DNA from: Enoplolaimus lenunculus
Taxonomy: Eukaryota; Nematoda; Enoplea; Enoplida; Thoracostomopsidae
Reading direction: 5' to 3'
Assembly (NCBI GenBank): GCA_030248215.1
Contig: JASANG010002274.1
Location: 1-64,000, forward strand
DNA: 64,000 bases
In this document: piece after piece, positions 24,942-37,411 of the stretch
How positions within the stretch are numbered: position 1 is the stretch's first letter
How the letters are laid out: the number at the start of each line of letters is the position of its first letter
Made by a program: the position numbers and the translations under genes
Notes under the pieces: generated by a model
What the model saw: the letters and a program-made list of their open reading frames with translations, nothing else
The model's database searches: none
What the model was told of the DNA's origin: nothing

Positions 24942-26465
24942 TACTTCAAAACCATATGAAAATCGAAAATGAAGTATTACACTGCTGAAATGTGCTGTTA
25001 AATCGAAAAATAATTGTGGCTTTTTGAAAGGCAACAACAATATTATGGTATTCCATTCGTTCACATCCTTCGCGTTCCTACAGAGGTTATATTTTTCTTT
25101 AGCGTGGAAGAATATGTTTACAGCTTTCTGAAAGAGGTCTTAAACAAATTGCGACGAAACCGTAAAGAAATGTGTAATTTATGCGCTATTAAGTTCTTAA
25201 ATACAACGATTTTCTACAAACAAGAATGTTTTGATTCACTGGTCACCCATCGGCAACCTAGTTTCAACGATATTAGGTGTAATGTGTAATATTGTTCGGT
25301 GTTACATTTTTTACTTAATGGCTTGTTTTGAATGTTACTAATAAAGAGTTTTTGTAACGTAAATGGAGTGAGTCACATCTATGCACTGTGAAATTACGCA
25401 ATTGTATTGAACGCAGACTAAAAAATAAGGGCAGGTAAAATCGGTAACGGTAAAGAAATTTTGCGCGGGTAAACACGGGTTACGGGCAAAGGAATTTTGC
25501 GCAAAAATAAAATTTCCGCTGTTAAAGTGCAACTCGGGTAAAAAATACTTACCCAATTACACCTCTGTTGATCATAACTCCTTCCGATTAAGCGGGTATT
25601 GAGAAAAGAGTTCAGAGTATGACATAGTGTCATACTCTATGATTTACAACACTCTTTTTATTATTTACGAACAGTAATACATACTAAAAAGCATTTGAAA
25701 TAAAATTTCGGTGTTGGTTTGATTCAATTCGTTAACCAGATAAATTTTAACAGTACTCATTTTTATTTCACTATTGTTAGCTCTATCATCTTTAAATCTT
25801 TGTTACAAAGTACCATTGTTGTCCAACGACGCATTTTTTGCTAGACCCGTGGGGGTGCGTATATGCGCAGCATTTTCACAGGTTTTTTTTAACTTCATAT
25901 ACGCCTGTAGTGACGTGACGTAGTCATGCCAGCCACAAAAATACCGTCACTGAGATATATTATTGTCGGGGTTAGACCTATTTTGTTGTTAGGTCTGTGT
26001 TTCTTTGTTTCTATTGCCATATTTCTTTCAAAATGTTTTTTTGTATACAGTGGTCGCGGTTCACACTAAATATATATATGTCCGTCCGTGTCGTTTAGCA
26101 TAATACATACCTTTTGTTGTTTCTGGTTTTAGTATACAACACCGGTCATGCGTTGTTGTGTGAATGATTTATGGGAGTACAGTTTTTCAAAAGAAGCGAC
26201 CCGAAATATGGAAACTAAGGGCATTGGGTACAACGTTAATGATGTCTGCACTGTTTGAAAAAGTTACAGGAGTACCTGTTGTGTGCCTGTTTCACACTTT
26301 GTTTAGCCGTCGAGACTTGGTTTAACTTTAATTGCGATCCAATGTAACAATTAATCATTCTTTGCAATTATATACCTAAATGGTAAAATTGGTAACCTTT
26401 TGGTTTGTTGAGTACTGTACTAAACGTATTGGGAGTATATTCAGTATTAAGCGTTTGAACTTACG

Positions 26466-26676
26466 CCCGTATTTTCAAATGTATATTGTAAACCTTACAC
26501 CAGTAATGTTTTCAAATCAGCGAATTACCGCAAGTCAATCTTGACTTAGGAGCAGAATATATCGAATGCAACGAATGCGCAAAATTTAGCAATAATTTTC
26601 CATCGAATAGTTCGAAATTTAAAAGACTTATGACCAACTGGTGATAGATGCTACATACATTTGAAAATATGAGCTC
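26466..26676. mobile_element. Small element with CCCGTATTTTCAAATGT inverted ends
   Basis: GCCCGTATTTTCAAATGTAT at the left and ATACATTTGAAAATATGAGC at the right are inverted repeats around about 170 bp of AT-rich, non-coding sequence. A single related end (ACACATTTGAAAATACGGGC) is at about 47325. Class unknown. Confidence 0.6.
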
Positions 26677-27425
26677 TAGTTTGTAAATAGTGTCACACAT
26701 AGTTTGGTTCAGCCACATTAATTAAGTGTCTTAGATTTTAGTTTTACTTGAATAAACCACATTTACTGGTTATACATAGTAAATATACCATTGTGTGTTT
26801 TAAACTTAAGACAAACTGACAGTTACCATTAATATTTGTTACAATTGAACTGTCTAAAATTACATCACTGCGAACATGAGTTGAAATTTAATTTATTATT
26901 GGTTGAAGTTTTAACTAACAATTTTGAGCTATTTTTACTCCATTTGTCAGTTGGTCCTTTTTAACACAAAGTTCCGAGTTAATTTTTATCAACCTGCGTT
27001 AGTTATAAACAGCATAAATCGATTTTTGTTAAAATTAAACTATCTTAAACTCCATGCTTTGAGTGTTAATAGAGTCCACAAATTGCCTGCAGGTAAACGC
27101 TGGCTTTTACCTATCATTGAAATGAAAATAAATTATATTCTGGACAAGAGGCACGTCGTTAGAATAGTCCTTGAAATGGGTGAATAATTGAACTAAACTT
27201 TAGTTTCAGTATAATAACCCAAGTTTCTAATCAAGTTGCAAAAATCTGGTGACGTAGGATCTTGAAAGACTATGAGATCAATGCCGATCACAGTGATTAG
27301 ATATATTGAAGTTCGAAATTTTTCTACAACAATGAGGCAAGAACGCATTGGGTTTCCGATGCTATTTCGAGTTTTGAAAAAACGTTTAAATTGGCGCTAA
27401 ATAACGGTTCGTTAAAAGCGCTTAT

Positions 27426-27698
27426 TTAACCATTTCACTCATAGAGTATACTATGAGCAACTAAATACAATAATGCATATACGAGCAATACACACACTCT
27501 GAGCAGTATTTAACATTTATAACCTATATGCAGAGTGTAAAATCCAGAAGACGTCATAGCCCCCTCGGGCGCGAGCGTCAAGCTCCTGTAACTCAGTGGT
27601 CATCGTAAACGCCTGCCACCCGTGAGAATGGAATTCGAATCGCACCTTGAAATTACATCTAATGTGAAATTGCAAATATTCATGTGAGAAAGGGTTAA
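27426..27698 (+). mobile_element. Element with TTAACC inverted ends and a tRNA-like core
   Basis: TTAACCATTTCACTCATAGA at the left faces CATGTGAGAAAGGGTTAA at the right. The interior at about 27583-27655 looks tRNA-like: AGCTCCTGTAACTCAGTGG (A-box-like) and later GGAATTCGAATCGCACC (B-box-like). A sister copy in reverse orientation lies at 56886-57105. It could be a SINE whose ends became inverted repeats, or a MITE that captured a tRNA-derived promoter. Confidence 0.55.
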
Positions 27699-28678
27699 TA
27701 GCGTTGTGCTACATCAGCGATTCGTCTTAGAGTTTCTACGCTTTCAAAACAGCATTTTGAAGCTAGTCTGTCCTCTGAACGTTTTAAATATCATTTAAGT
27801 CTTGACACGATTACTAAAGGTGTAATTGTATTTAGCTTATTTGTAAACGTATAAGAACAGTATTTGACCTGTTAAACGCAAACTGGGTTCGTTGAAGTGC
27901 TAATAACCTGATTGACTACAATTTCACTACCGTTCGAAACAACTTTTTTGTAAATTTCTCGATTTACTTGTTTTGGAAAATTATATTTACAAATGTATAC
28001 AGATATATAAAGACCTAATTGTCTGATACAGTATAGTAAGCTAACACACATACAGCATTTTTTCAACGTTTTTGCAAAGGTGCGCGTGCGTATATAGCAA
28101 AGAACCCCACTGTGATATTTCCCGTTAAAACTGAATTATGTTTCATAAGGTTATGAAGTTTTGTGGACTTTAACATATATAAACACGCAGGTTCTGTTTT
28201 TATATAGCATTTTTTTCGGAATTACTTGTGAGGTGCTGCTACATTTTTGAATTTTTCCAATTTGCAGTTTTATATAATAGAAATATCGTACATTCATATT
28301 AAACTTATTTCAGTAATTTTTTCATTGTAATTAGGGTTTGTCGTTTCATTTCCTCCAACTCTGTGACCTACGAATGAGGTGCGGTCGTTGTTTAGGTAAA
28401 CTTGCCACAATATCATGCGTGCACTAAATGTATAATTTATCAAATGAGCAAGGTGGAAGGACCCTTAAGCTTTTTAGCTTCTGTATCAGTCACACTGAAA
28501 ATTATATAATTGATTAAGGTATTTTAAACGAAGGCTTTGGTTCATTAAGTTCTGTTTTTAACATTTGTAATATTAACTTTACGATGAAGAGCGAGACAAA
28601 ATTTTATTGTGAGCTAATTGATTTTCCTCTACTACTTACTGATTGATGGTTTAATAAATTATGTCTGTTATAAAATAC

Positions 28679-28983
28679 GCTGGTTGCAACCGGACATATA
28701 ACTACCCATCCGGCAGTAAATTGACCACCGGCTCCGGTTAGAGCTGAATTGTTGTCGTAGGTTTCGTGTGAATTTTGTAATGCAAGTTTTGAATTAATCA
28801 GCTGTGCAATTAAAGTGAGTTCATTTTTAACGTTAGAGTAGTTTTGAACATTAAAAACAAAAATTTAGACTGTACTTAGCAAAACACTGTTAAGATAACG
28901 CCAAAATGAACATGATTGAATTGTATAATTTCGTTTAACTTTCGGCTCTGGCTCCGGTTATTTCATCGTTGGTTGAACCGTGA
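28679..28983. mobile_element. hAT-like MITE (CAGGGTGC family), diverged
   Basis: The left end is CTGGTTGCAACCGGA with ACCGGCTCCGGTTAGAG just inside. Near the right end are GGCTCTGGCTCCGGTT and GGTTGAACCG. The AT-rich middle matches the family in reverse orientation. Fragments of the same type may continue to about 29150. Confidence 0.55.
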
Positions 28984-30564
28984 TATTATGCAACTGCCAC
29001 AGTATTATGCGTACTCCTGGTGACTTTTCGGAGCAGTAGGCGACAATAAATGTAACAAGTCGAATGCGCTGAACAATTTACACACAACTTGCATCAGTTC
29101 AATGGCATTGATTTCGAACTCAAGCTCAGGCTCCAATTGTACTAAAACCATAGTTTAATTTTGACCTTTATTTTGTTCAAAAACTAGTGCAAGCAAGCTG
29201 TTTCAGCTTTATGGTATAGAGAAGGACAGGAAGTAAAATCCTACTACGATTTTGCAGATTTTTAAAATTAGTTGTCTGACAGAGACGTTCTAATATGATT
29301 TAGCATTGAACAAAACAGACTGGTTTACTAATGACGTTTATGCTGAAGCTTTTTTTTTTGGTTTTTTGACTGCTACAAGAGACCAGCGCTGTTGGTTAAA
29401 CCGTTTACGCATAAACAGCGAAGGACGCATAGGTTGTGCTACTCGACAAACTTATAAATAAAATTATGCTTCTAAATCTTTAGTAAACATCCGCCCACCT
29501 TTTTACGAGTATAGAAAATATGAAAAAAGTACGCTGAACTTTTAAAAAACTCATCGGCGATGGCAGATAGGCGCAAGCCGGGCTCCCGTAAAGTATATTT
29601 TATAAATTTGCGCATGTAAATTTGCCATTATCTTCAAGAAACATTTGTCATAAATGTTCTCCAATAGCAGAAGTTAAACGCATCAGCTTCAAATTTAGAC
29701 GGCGTGTATGTTCGCGCACTTTATGCAGTAATCATTTAGGCTTTAGTCTTAATATATACATATACAAATATAACGTCTTTAATTCATGCAGTTTGTGATC
29801 CGTACTGGTTGAGATCGCGTGCTTGAACGCCTATTACTGGTGCGATAGGTACTACCCATTATTGAAAATACGGCTCATTAAAACAGTTAAATTATAATAT
29901 GAACCATGGGGCACATCGTGAAAAACTTTACGAGAATAAGAGAGGCTGGCATGTGGGATTCACGGTACGATAGCGCTATCTTGACGCATACACCCGACTG
30001 ACGCCATTCGACTCGAAATATTTTTCGATTTTGCATAAGTCAAACGCTTTTTGTATAATACGAACACGGTTCACGAGCATCCAGCAAACTCGACGTGGAT
30101 CCGTCCCTAAATTAATCCAGCGTACTCTTAGCAACGGTTTCAAATCATCACAATTTTGTATTAGTATTAATAGACATATCAGAGCCTGGAAAAGTTACTA
30201 GCATCAAACAGTGCTTTTGGGTACTCAGGCGTACGTCAATGTATATATATACAACAAAAACAATTTTAGGAACTTTTGCTCGTTTAGGTCGTTTTTTCAT
30301 ATTCTGAGTCAAAAAATGCTTCGTGTATGAAAGAGAGAGAGTGCTCGATACGTATATCAGTGATCTGGTATTGCCGTCCCGCCGCCGTTTGCTGTTGTAT
30401 ATTAATCCGTTGGGGATTTAGGATTTGTTCATGGTTTTTTTTGACCACCAGCGAGGGAACGTCTTAATATTTGACTGCTACAAAACCAAGGACTATTATG
30501 CTACATAGTTCTGTTCGCTGGGTTTCAGGCCTTAGCCGATCTATAGATCAGGACTCGAACAATA

Positions 30565-30665
30565 GTATAAGAATATTCTTGAGCATAAGCCTACACGTAA
30601 AGCAAAAATGTTACCTTAAGCTTTACTCTATTGCAGTCCCGTAGAAAAACGTTCCGCCCGCGATG
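30565..30665. repeat. TAAGCCTAAGC dispersed repeat, copy
   Basis: AGCATAAGCCTACACGTAAAG, then TTTACTCTATTGCAGTCCCG and AACGTTCCGCCC. The same ordered blocks occur at 31890-32015 and 56275-56420, so these are copies of one repeat of roughly 100-145 bp. Confidence 0.6.
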
Positions 30666-31383
30666 TTAGATGGACCCAGGCCTACAACAATGTACACCAT
30701 GGGCAGGAGTATGCGTCATTCATGCACACTCTCGCCCTTTCTGGCTAGAAATTTTTTATATTAAAAAATTGTATATTTGAAATAATTTTCTTTGCTCTCT
30801 TTGGAATTTTTATTTCACACGCTACTAGTAACTCTTACAGGCTGCTAGCTTGGCCGGGGTTTGTTTAACATTTTTGTTTTAGTGCAAAGACAAACTTTTG
30901 GCATTTAATTCTAAGTATTTGAACCGATTAAAAAATCTAATTATGTTTTGAAGAAAACATTGAAAAAGGTCAAATAATACCAGAAAAGTCTAATTTATTG
31001 TTTGGTTGTTTCGTTTAAATTTGCTGCATGTTATGTGAAAGCAGATTAAAGAATTACTGCGTATTGAACAGATATAATCTTCGGACGAAGATTAACTTCA
31101 ATAATTAGTTTCTGACTTGAAGTTTAATTTCGCAATCAGTTTATACTGCTTTATTCTACGTTAGACTGGCGAACTCTGCTTGACACTATTAGCGGTGGAT
31201 CCAGAAATTTATAGCAGTGGGGGGCTAACCCAGCCCCTTCTCTCAATCTGCTAATGAACACTACGCTTATTGTACGGTGCTAAACGGCATTGCGTGTTAA
31301 AAAATTGTATTTATAAATTTATACGCTGGGTTGCGTCAATTTGTGTACGATGCCACACAGTGACGGACGGCGCCGAATGACAC

Positions 31384-31554
31384 CAATGGCGGATCCATGG
31401 GGGGGCATCCCGGCCATGCCCCCCCAACAGCATCTCGATAAAAATTATATAGCAATTTTGTGACAATAGTTCGTGGTTTGTGTGTGGACCAAAAATAAGT
31501 TTATTACCTGTGAAATTTTGGGCCCCCCATTTTGAGATCCTGGATCCGCCACTG
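31384..31554. mobile_element. hAT-like MITE (GGCGGATCCA family) with perfect 8-bp duplication
   Basis: CAATGGCGGATCCATGG at the left and TGGATCCGCCACTG at the right are inverted repeats. The 8-mer AATGACAC flanks both sides identically (31376-31383 and 31555-31562). The interior has a G-run facing a C-run (GGGGGGCAT and CCCCCCAT). The 171-bp length, CA-TG termini and 8-bp duplication fit hAT, and the intact duplication suggests a recent insertion. A further diverged end (GCGGTGGATCCAGAAATTT) lies at about 31191. Confidence 0.92.
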
Positions 31555-31559
31555 AATGA

Positions 31560-34500
31560 CACTAAAGTTGCCAAAACGTGTAGCGCCACCCAAAGTCGAA
31601 AAGCAAACGTGATTACATGTTTGTTGATCTTGAGACAACATTGGGCCCACCCCGAAAAAAACCCATGGTAGTATCATGTTTTGATTCGTGCAACTCTCTC
31701 ACAATGCGGTATATCACTGGGTTCAGTTGTGTCAACACTGGGTCGTGTTTGTATTTCGAAACATAGACCAAAACCCCCCAATGCATTAATGTTTATTTTT
31801 TCGGTGAATGATTTAATTCTGAAAAAACAAGCAAAAAAGCTCAACAAACCGTAGTCAAAATAGGCCTATGTACAGAGCAGCGTCGTAACCGATTCCTAAG
31901 TCTAAAGCATAAGCCTAAGCGTAAGAATGAGGTTGTACCTAAAGGCTAGACATAAGCTAAAAATTTGTCTATAGTTTACGCTTACTCTGTCGTAGTCCCA
32001 CAGACAGACATTCTGCCCCTGATCTTTACGTGGGTCTCAAGATGCATTTTTGGTAGTAATGCCACTTTACAATATATATTTCGTATGGTTGGTTATGCAT
32101 TTACGGGAACGCGAAAACAAGTCCGGGGTGTCAAAGTGATTGTTATGCTTTCGGGAAATTGAAATCAAGCTAACCGGTTTGTTATTCTAGGGATGTCGAT
32201 TTAGACCACTGACAACAGGTTTTCGCGTACCTACGATTTATACGCTTTTTTGGTCAAAGTTGTACGCTAAATACAATGCAAATCGACGCGAATCGTAAAA
32301 TTCTATACAATATTTATGCAGCGAAAGAAGTGCAGGGTAGATTTGGGATGGGTGGGCTCCAAAATTCCTGGGTGGGGCCCCTTGTGATGATCAAAATATT
32401 TTTCAATTTTTTCCTTAAAATCTTCTTAGGGTGGCGGCTCCCAAATGCGTAGTATGGGGAGAGGCTGCTCCGACCATGATTAACAGCAAAGCTATTCAAA
32501 CTTTGTTGCTTTAAGTGGTTTGGCATTAAGTACAAGAGACGCGGATATATAAATTTCAAACGATGGTCTGAGCGTAAACCCTAGCTTTTTTACATCTAGC
32601 CTGCTCGCAGCACGGGTTAAAACTTGTTTCATGGTAGCAGCGCTATTGTCGTATTGGCAAAATACAAAAGCGTACCTAGAAGATTTAAAATTTGTTACGG
32701 TTTGTAGTACGCACTGCTCGAGTCATGTTCATCGTCATAAAAATCTTGTAAATTAGGTTGTTCTTACTTTTAGGATATGAAACACTGAAAATATTTCGGT
32801 TTATATATTGGGAAGGGTTTGAACACGCCAGATCACTAGCCTGGCTATGCGCCTGCTTCAATATGGCTCGAATGAATGATTGATGCAAGAAATCTTTCGA
32901 GCGAAGCGAGCGAGAAGCTAAACGAAATTTCAATAATTTGTAAGATAACGACCTTTTTGTTTTTCCACAAAGTTTTTGACCCACCCACGCTGCTGTGCCG
33001 CTGATTCGAGATGACAGTGCAATTTTTGGCTGTGATAATCTATCTGAACACTCGTTTGAAATAAACATTGCGTTTTATCTATATATTAAAGCTGGACGTT
33101 TACGTTACGTATGTAAAACTAAGACTGTACGCATTGGCAACACCTATTGTTTAGGACGTGTCTTATATATCTTCAAAGCACTACAGGTATACAAAAAGAA
33201 GCAGTTTTTTCATTTTGTTCACATAAAATATGAAGGACTCAGGCAACAATTTAGCTTAGGTCCGGAGAAGCCTTTCAGTTCAGTTGCATATGTGTGCAAC
33301 TACGTGTACTAGTTACCATTCTTTGTACACAAATGCCAGTTTAAAAAGTTTTCTTGCGTCATTTAGTTTTATTGCGTCCAGACCAATGGTCTTTGTGACA
33401 TTTGAGAATTATTGTGTTCAATCTGTCAGATGCTGTTTTCCCCTACCAATAGGTGGTATCGTTTAGATGTTTTAGATGGCTTTTGTTTAAAAAACAAACA
33501 ATCTTAAAGCGCGACACCCAAAAAATAGAACCCCATCAAGCAGGTCATGAATGAAGTAGGTTTTTTTATTTTTGTTTCGAGTTTTTAAAATGAAATTTTG
33601 ACAAAACTTTATCACATGTCTCGATATCTATATTAACAATATTATCTATATCATTAAAGCTGGAACGTTTCACATGCGTTTTTTGGGCAGCGTTCCAGCT
33701 TTTGTAATGACTGTTTCATACAAGAGACAGTATATATATATGCAAATTAGAACACATTCCTAGGGTTGCAAATTTTCAACCAAGTTCATTAGTTATTATT
33801 AAAGCTTGAACGCCCGAGATACGTTAATTTCAGCACCGTTCCAGTTGTTGTAATTTTCAAATATATAAGCTGTCCCAGATGTGCGATGTAGTCAAGAACT
33901 AACAAATTTATTTTGTCCATTTTTAGGGACAAAGTTTGCGGCAAATATTCCTGCGCCGATTGCACTAATTGTATCCACGTTGATTTGCGAATTGTATGAT
34001 ACTTCACGCATAGAATAGAAGCTGAAAAATGGTAGCGAAACTCGAGTTTTTTTATTTAATTTCATCTTAATTGGATTAAAATCTGACGCGACATAAAAAT
34101 TCGTTCAATGTTTTAGACAATAAATTCTTTAAAATTGGAAACCAACGTTTTTCAAATGCCTTTAGTACGACGGATCATGCTAGTAATCTCTAGGTGTGTA
34201 ATTTTTTTACCATATAATATTGTATGGGCTCAGGCCCGAAGCCAAGGGGGGACCAGATGAAGCTCAGTCGCCCTGGAAAAATTTTAGCCTCCTAGAAAAT
34301 TTTAAATCTTCACGATAAGTTATTGAAAATCTTTGTATACTCCTCCTGAAGTATTATATTTCCCATAGGAAACTGAGGTGGTTACAGGCCTGCATGTGCC
34401 CTACCAGAATAATGGAATATTGGGCTGAGGCATGCCAGTTTGGATGGCCCAGCGAGATAAACTACAACAGTGGCAAATTTCTTACTTATATAGACGTTTT

Positions 34501-37280
34501 GCCCCATAAACCTACAATGCTAAATTTTAGATGAAACAACTAGCAATGACCTTAACCTTAGTTTACTAACAGATTTAATACATTTCCATACAAAATTCAA
34601 TTTAAAGTCTTGTATTAGACATCCTTAAATTTTAAACAACTTGTTCTATGTTTACGTAAAATAGAAGCAGTCTTTGTGGTTAGCTGAGTTGCTCGTTGAA
34701 CATATTCAAGTTTCTCACTACGTTCTCCTCGAAAACTTTAATTGAAATCAACGTCAGATTACGGTATTGCAAAGTAAAGTTTCGCCAAACAAAACGGGTG
34801 CACGTTGTTTCGAGAAATAACCAACCACAGGTTAAAAAAGTAATTCAAACCTGTGATAAATTACTTTTTTTAATATTTGATAGCTTAACTATTACGACGA
34901 GAAACGTTCATGCATGTACTGCTTCATGTATCCTATTGTGCTCCGTAAAATCAGGTTAATTTAAACAACCGAAACTTTTTCAAAATGTTTACAATTGATT
35001 GCAATTATATTTTCAGTGATCGAAAATACGATATAATAAACAATCATTGAAGCTGTATATCACAGAGGGCGGATAACGTTCTGACTCAAATCTGAAATAA
35101 TTTGCAAAAGATAAAATGGACATTAGGGAATTTACTCAGTTTGTAATCATTGGCGTGCTGCATTTAGCTTGAGGTTAGCAGTTTAAAACAGTTTTCGATT
35201 TTGCTGCACGATATTAGTTCACTTTCACTGATACCGTGGGCACCGTTAGAATATTTCGATTGGAAACGTGTGCAAGTTGAATTTTCGAGCAGAACGTAAG
35301 ATGCCAATGTGTAAGTGACAATACCAAACAATATACTTGTTACTCTATATATCTTACCTATATAAAAATGCTTAGGTAACGCAGGAAGACGCCACTGTAT
35401 CACTCCGTCCATGCCGGCTCGTATGTGCCATATTTCCCCGCGCCATATTTTCCCATGCAATAGTTTTCCCACCTTCCGAATGTCGTTTTTAGTGCCGTAT
35501 TCATTCTGCGATATTTTTCTCACTTGCCATATCGACATATTCCAAATGATGTGGATGTGAAAAATACCAAATACAGCAAGCAAAGGTCACAACGAGTTTA
35601 CCGGACAGGCATTACGGCGCTGCATTAGAAGTATAGCCCCACCCTTACTCGCCTTAGTATGCTGACAACTCTCAACTGCATTGGGAATATTTTTAATCTG
35701 AGCCGATATACTTAGGCTTGCCTGTGATTGTCTCCTGCCTGTCCCTTTTCACGCCGTACCTCTGAAACAGTCTATCATTTTTAGTACATAAAGCGAACTT
35801 TTTATAAGTTAAATTGTGGCATATTCAAAGTTCTTTTCTTATCCCGTATTCTATTAAACGAGCACATTTTTCAATGCTCGTAAATACCAGCTGAAAAATT
35901 ATATTTTGAAAGAAATTTTAACAGTATTTCGTCAAAGCTGATCGTGGCTTAGAAAAACATTTACAACACCAGCTGCGACCAACAGGCCGCACTGGCAGGT
36001 CCAAGGGCTGCCACTTCTGCCTACAATTGTCCAACAGGGATCAAAATCAAGATTTTGTATTAAGGTTTAGCACTAAAATGGCGTTCGGCTTCGCGTTCGC
36101 TTTGCTCGATAGTTTTTCTTCTTTATATCCCGTGCGGCTGCCCCGTTTAGAAATGTCTAAACCCGTCACTGACCAACAGACAACCTCTCTCAAGAGTCAA
36201 CGGGAACTCAAAACATTTTACCATCTACAAACACAACACGGCACGCTCACTTTGGCGTTCGTACGACGCGCCATACGGCCATTTTTTTTCTTGATCGAAC
36301 GATAATTTATAGCGGATCTGCATAATTAAATTTTGATTCTTCAAAATTCGCTTCGCTCATCTCAGCGTTATGGTATGTTTCTGCTCTGTCGCCATTTGGG
36401 CTGTGCTTTGTTGGTTCCATTTTTCATATATGCACGCAATGATTTCCTGAACATTTTGACGAGTTTTTGGCTGTTTGGTAGCCAAGAGAGCATATTTTTC
36501 CGATTTTTAATTTTTTTTCAAAATCTTTGATATTATGCGACGGCGATGTACTGGTGTACATCACGTTTTTAATTGCAATAGTGGCAGTAGTCAAAATATT
36601 GGTTCAGAGATAGCCATGTCTATTATATGAGTTTGATTTGAATTGAATTTTGGCAAGAACCGTTCGCTATAAATCATTGTCCAGCTTCCCATATGAACGC
36701 ATTGATTTCCTATTGGAATATGCTTCGACTTCTGATGTTTTTTTAACTGTAAAGTAAGCCCACCTAGGTTCAGAACCGGTCGCAAAGGGCCATTATCTAA
36801 ATCAGTTATCAATGACCCTGTCTTGTTGGCCCAGATTTGTGTGCAGTTTTGCGCTCAATTTGGTTTCATCAAAATTTTTTTCTCGGCAGCCATTGAGCGA
36901 GAGATGTCATCATTCTTTGACTGGTTTTCTTTTCCGAGGTAACGAAACTAGCATACGAACTACACCAATCATTGTGATGGCGCAACAAAGTTTGGGTATA
37001 TTTTGAAACCGTTTCAATGTTAAATACGCCCATCACAATATTATACTTCACTTTGATAGGTCAAATATGATAACAGAGACGCGCTTTTTTCCACCAAAAA
37101 TGGTTTACGCTCAATTTAAACTTACTGGTTCACGACCGGAAAACTGGAGCTATCTTTACCGACGTATATAATTTAATACAGTATATCTTTGTATTTTTGC
37201 TTTCTGATAATAGAGTGATGACTGTGGCAGAAAGCTAATGCAGCGTTCACAATATCTTTTCTCAGCAGCGCACCAAAAAC
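31560..37280. other. Gene-poor stretch with scattered repeats
   Basis: No gene recognised. It contains another TAAGCCTAAGC repeat (31890-32015) and a block at about 32820-33000 with GAGCGAAGCGAGCGAGAAGC and AAACGAAATTT. That block recurs, diverged, at 49190-49240, 61660-61800 and elsewhere. The 139-codon minus-strand frame at 35164-35583 has no recognisable domain, and its Trp/Ile-rich part mirrors a locally repetitive CATATTTTCCC stretch. Confidence 0.4.
33651..33710. repeat. Hairpin repeat (AAGCTGGAACG stem)
   Basis: TCATTAAAGCTGGAACG at the left pairs with CGTTCCAGCTTTTGTAATGA at the right around a 23-base loop. Related half-sites occur at 33085 (ATTAAAGCTGGACG), 33800 (TTAAAGCTTGAACG with GTTCCAG) and 37795-37845. 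It is a short dispersed hairpin family. A small-RNA precursor is possible but nothing specific supports it. Confidence 0.6.
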
Positions 37281-37287
37281 GTTATAT

Positions 37288-37338
37288 GGTAGGGTTAACG
37301 AGTGTCAATTTTAAAAATTGTCACTCGTTAACCCTACC
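37288..37338. repeat. Near-perfect 51-bp palindrome
   Basis: Two 25-base arms, starting GGTAGGGTTAACGAGTG and ending CACTCGTTAACCCTACC, meet around a single central base with one internal mismatch. Such a gapless palindrome can extrude a cruciform or fold as a hairpin. A second stem-loop follows 26 bp downstream. Confidence 0.9.
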
Positions 37339-37363
37339 CAAAACATTGAAAAGATATATAACC

Positions 37364-37411
37364 TTACCCTAACGCGTGCAACAGCTCTCTCTGTGACACA
37401 CGTTAGGGTAA
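37364..37411. repeat. Stem-loop with TTACCCTAACG arms
   Basis: TTACCCTAACGCGTGCAACAG pairs with CTGTGACACACGTTAGGGTAA (most positions) around CTCTCT. The TTACCCTAAC arm is shared with the element in endophilin intron 8 (16960-17104). With the palindrome just upstream it may form one composite inverted-repeat element. Confidence 0.75.

Larger units (their letters stand above)
22800..31370. other. Gene-poor stretch holding only repeats
   Basis: No exon could be supported in this 8.5 kb. Repeats within it are listed separately. The open stretch ending at 25289 has a good-looking acceptor (TTTTCTTTAG, ending at about 25095) and AATAAA at 25340, but no recognisable domain and no upstream exon, so I do not call it a gene. 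Confidence 0.4.

Noticed and set aside
25096-25289. Possible terminal exon after a TTTTCTTTAG acceptor, with AATAAA at 25340
   Set aside because: The frame has no upstream partner exon and no recognisable domain. The signals could be chance in AT-rich DNA.
35164-35583. 139-codon minus-strand open frame
   Set aside because: No domain, no neighbouring exon with matching phase, and part of it mirrors a locally repeated CATATTTTCCC stretch.
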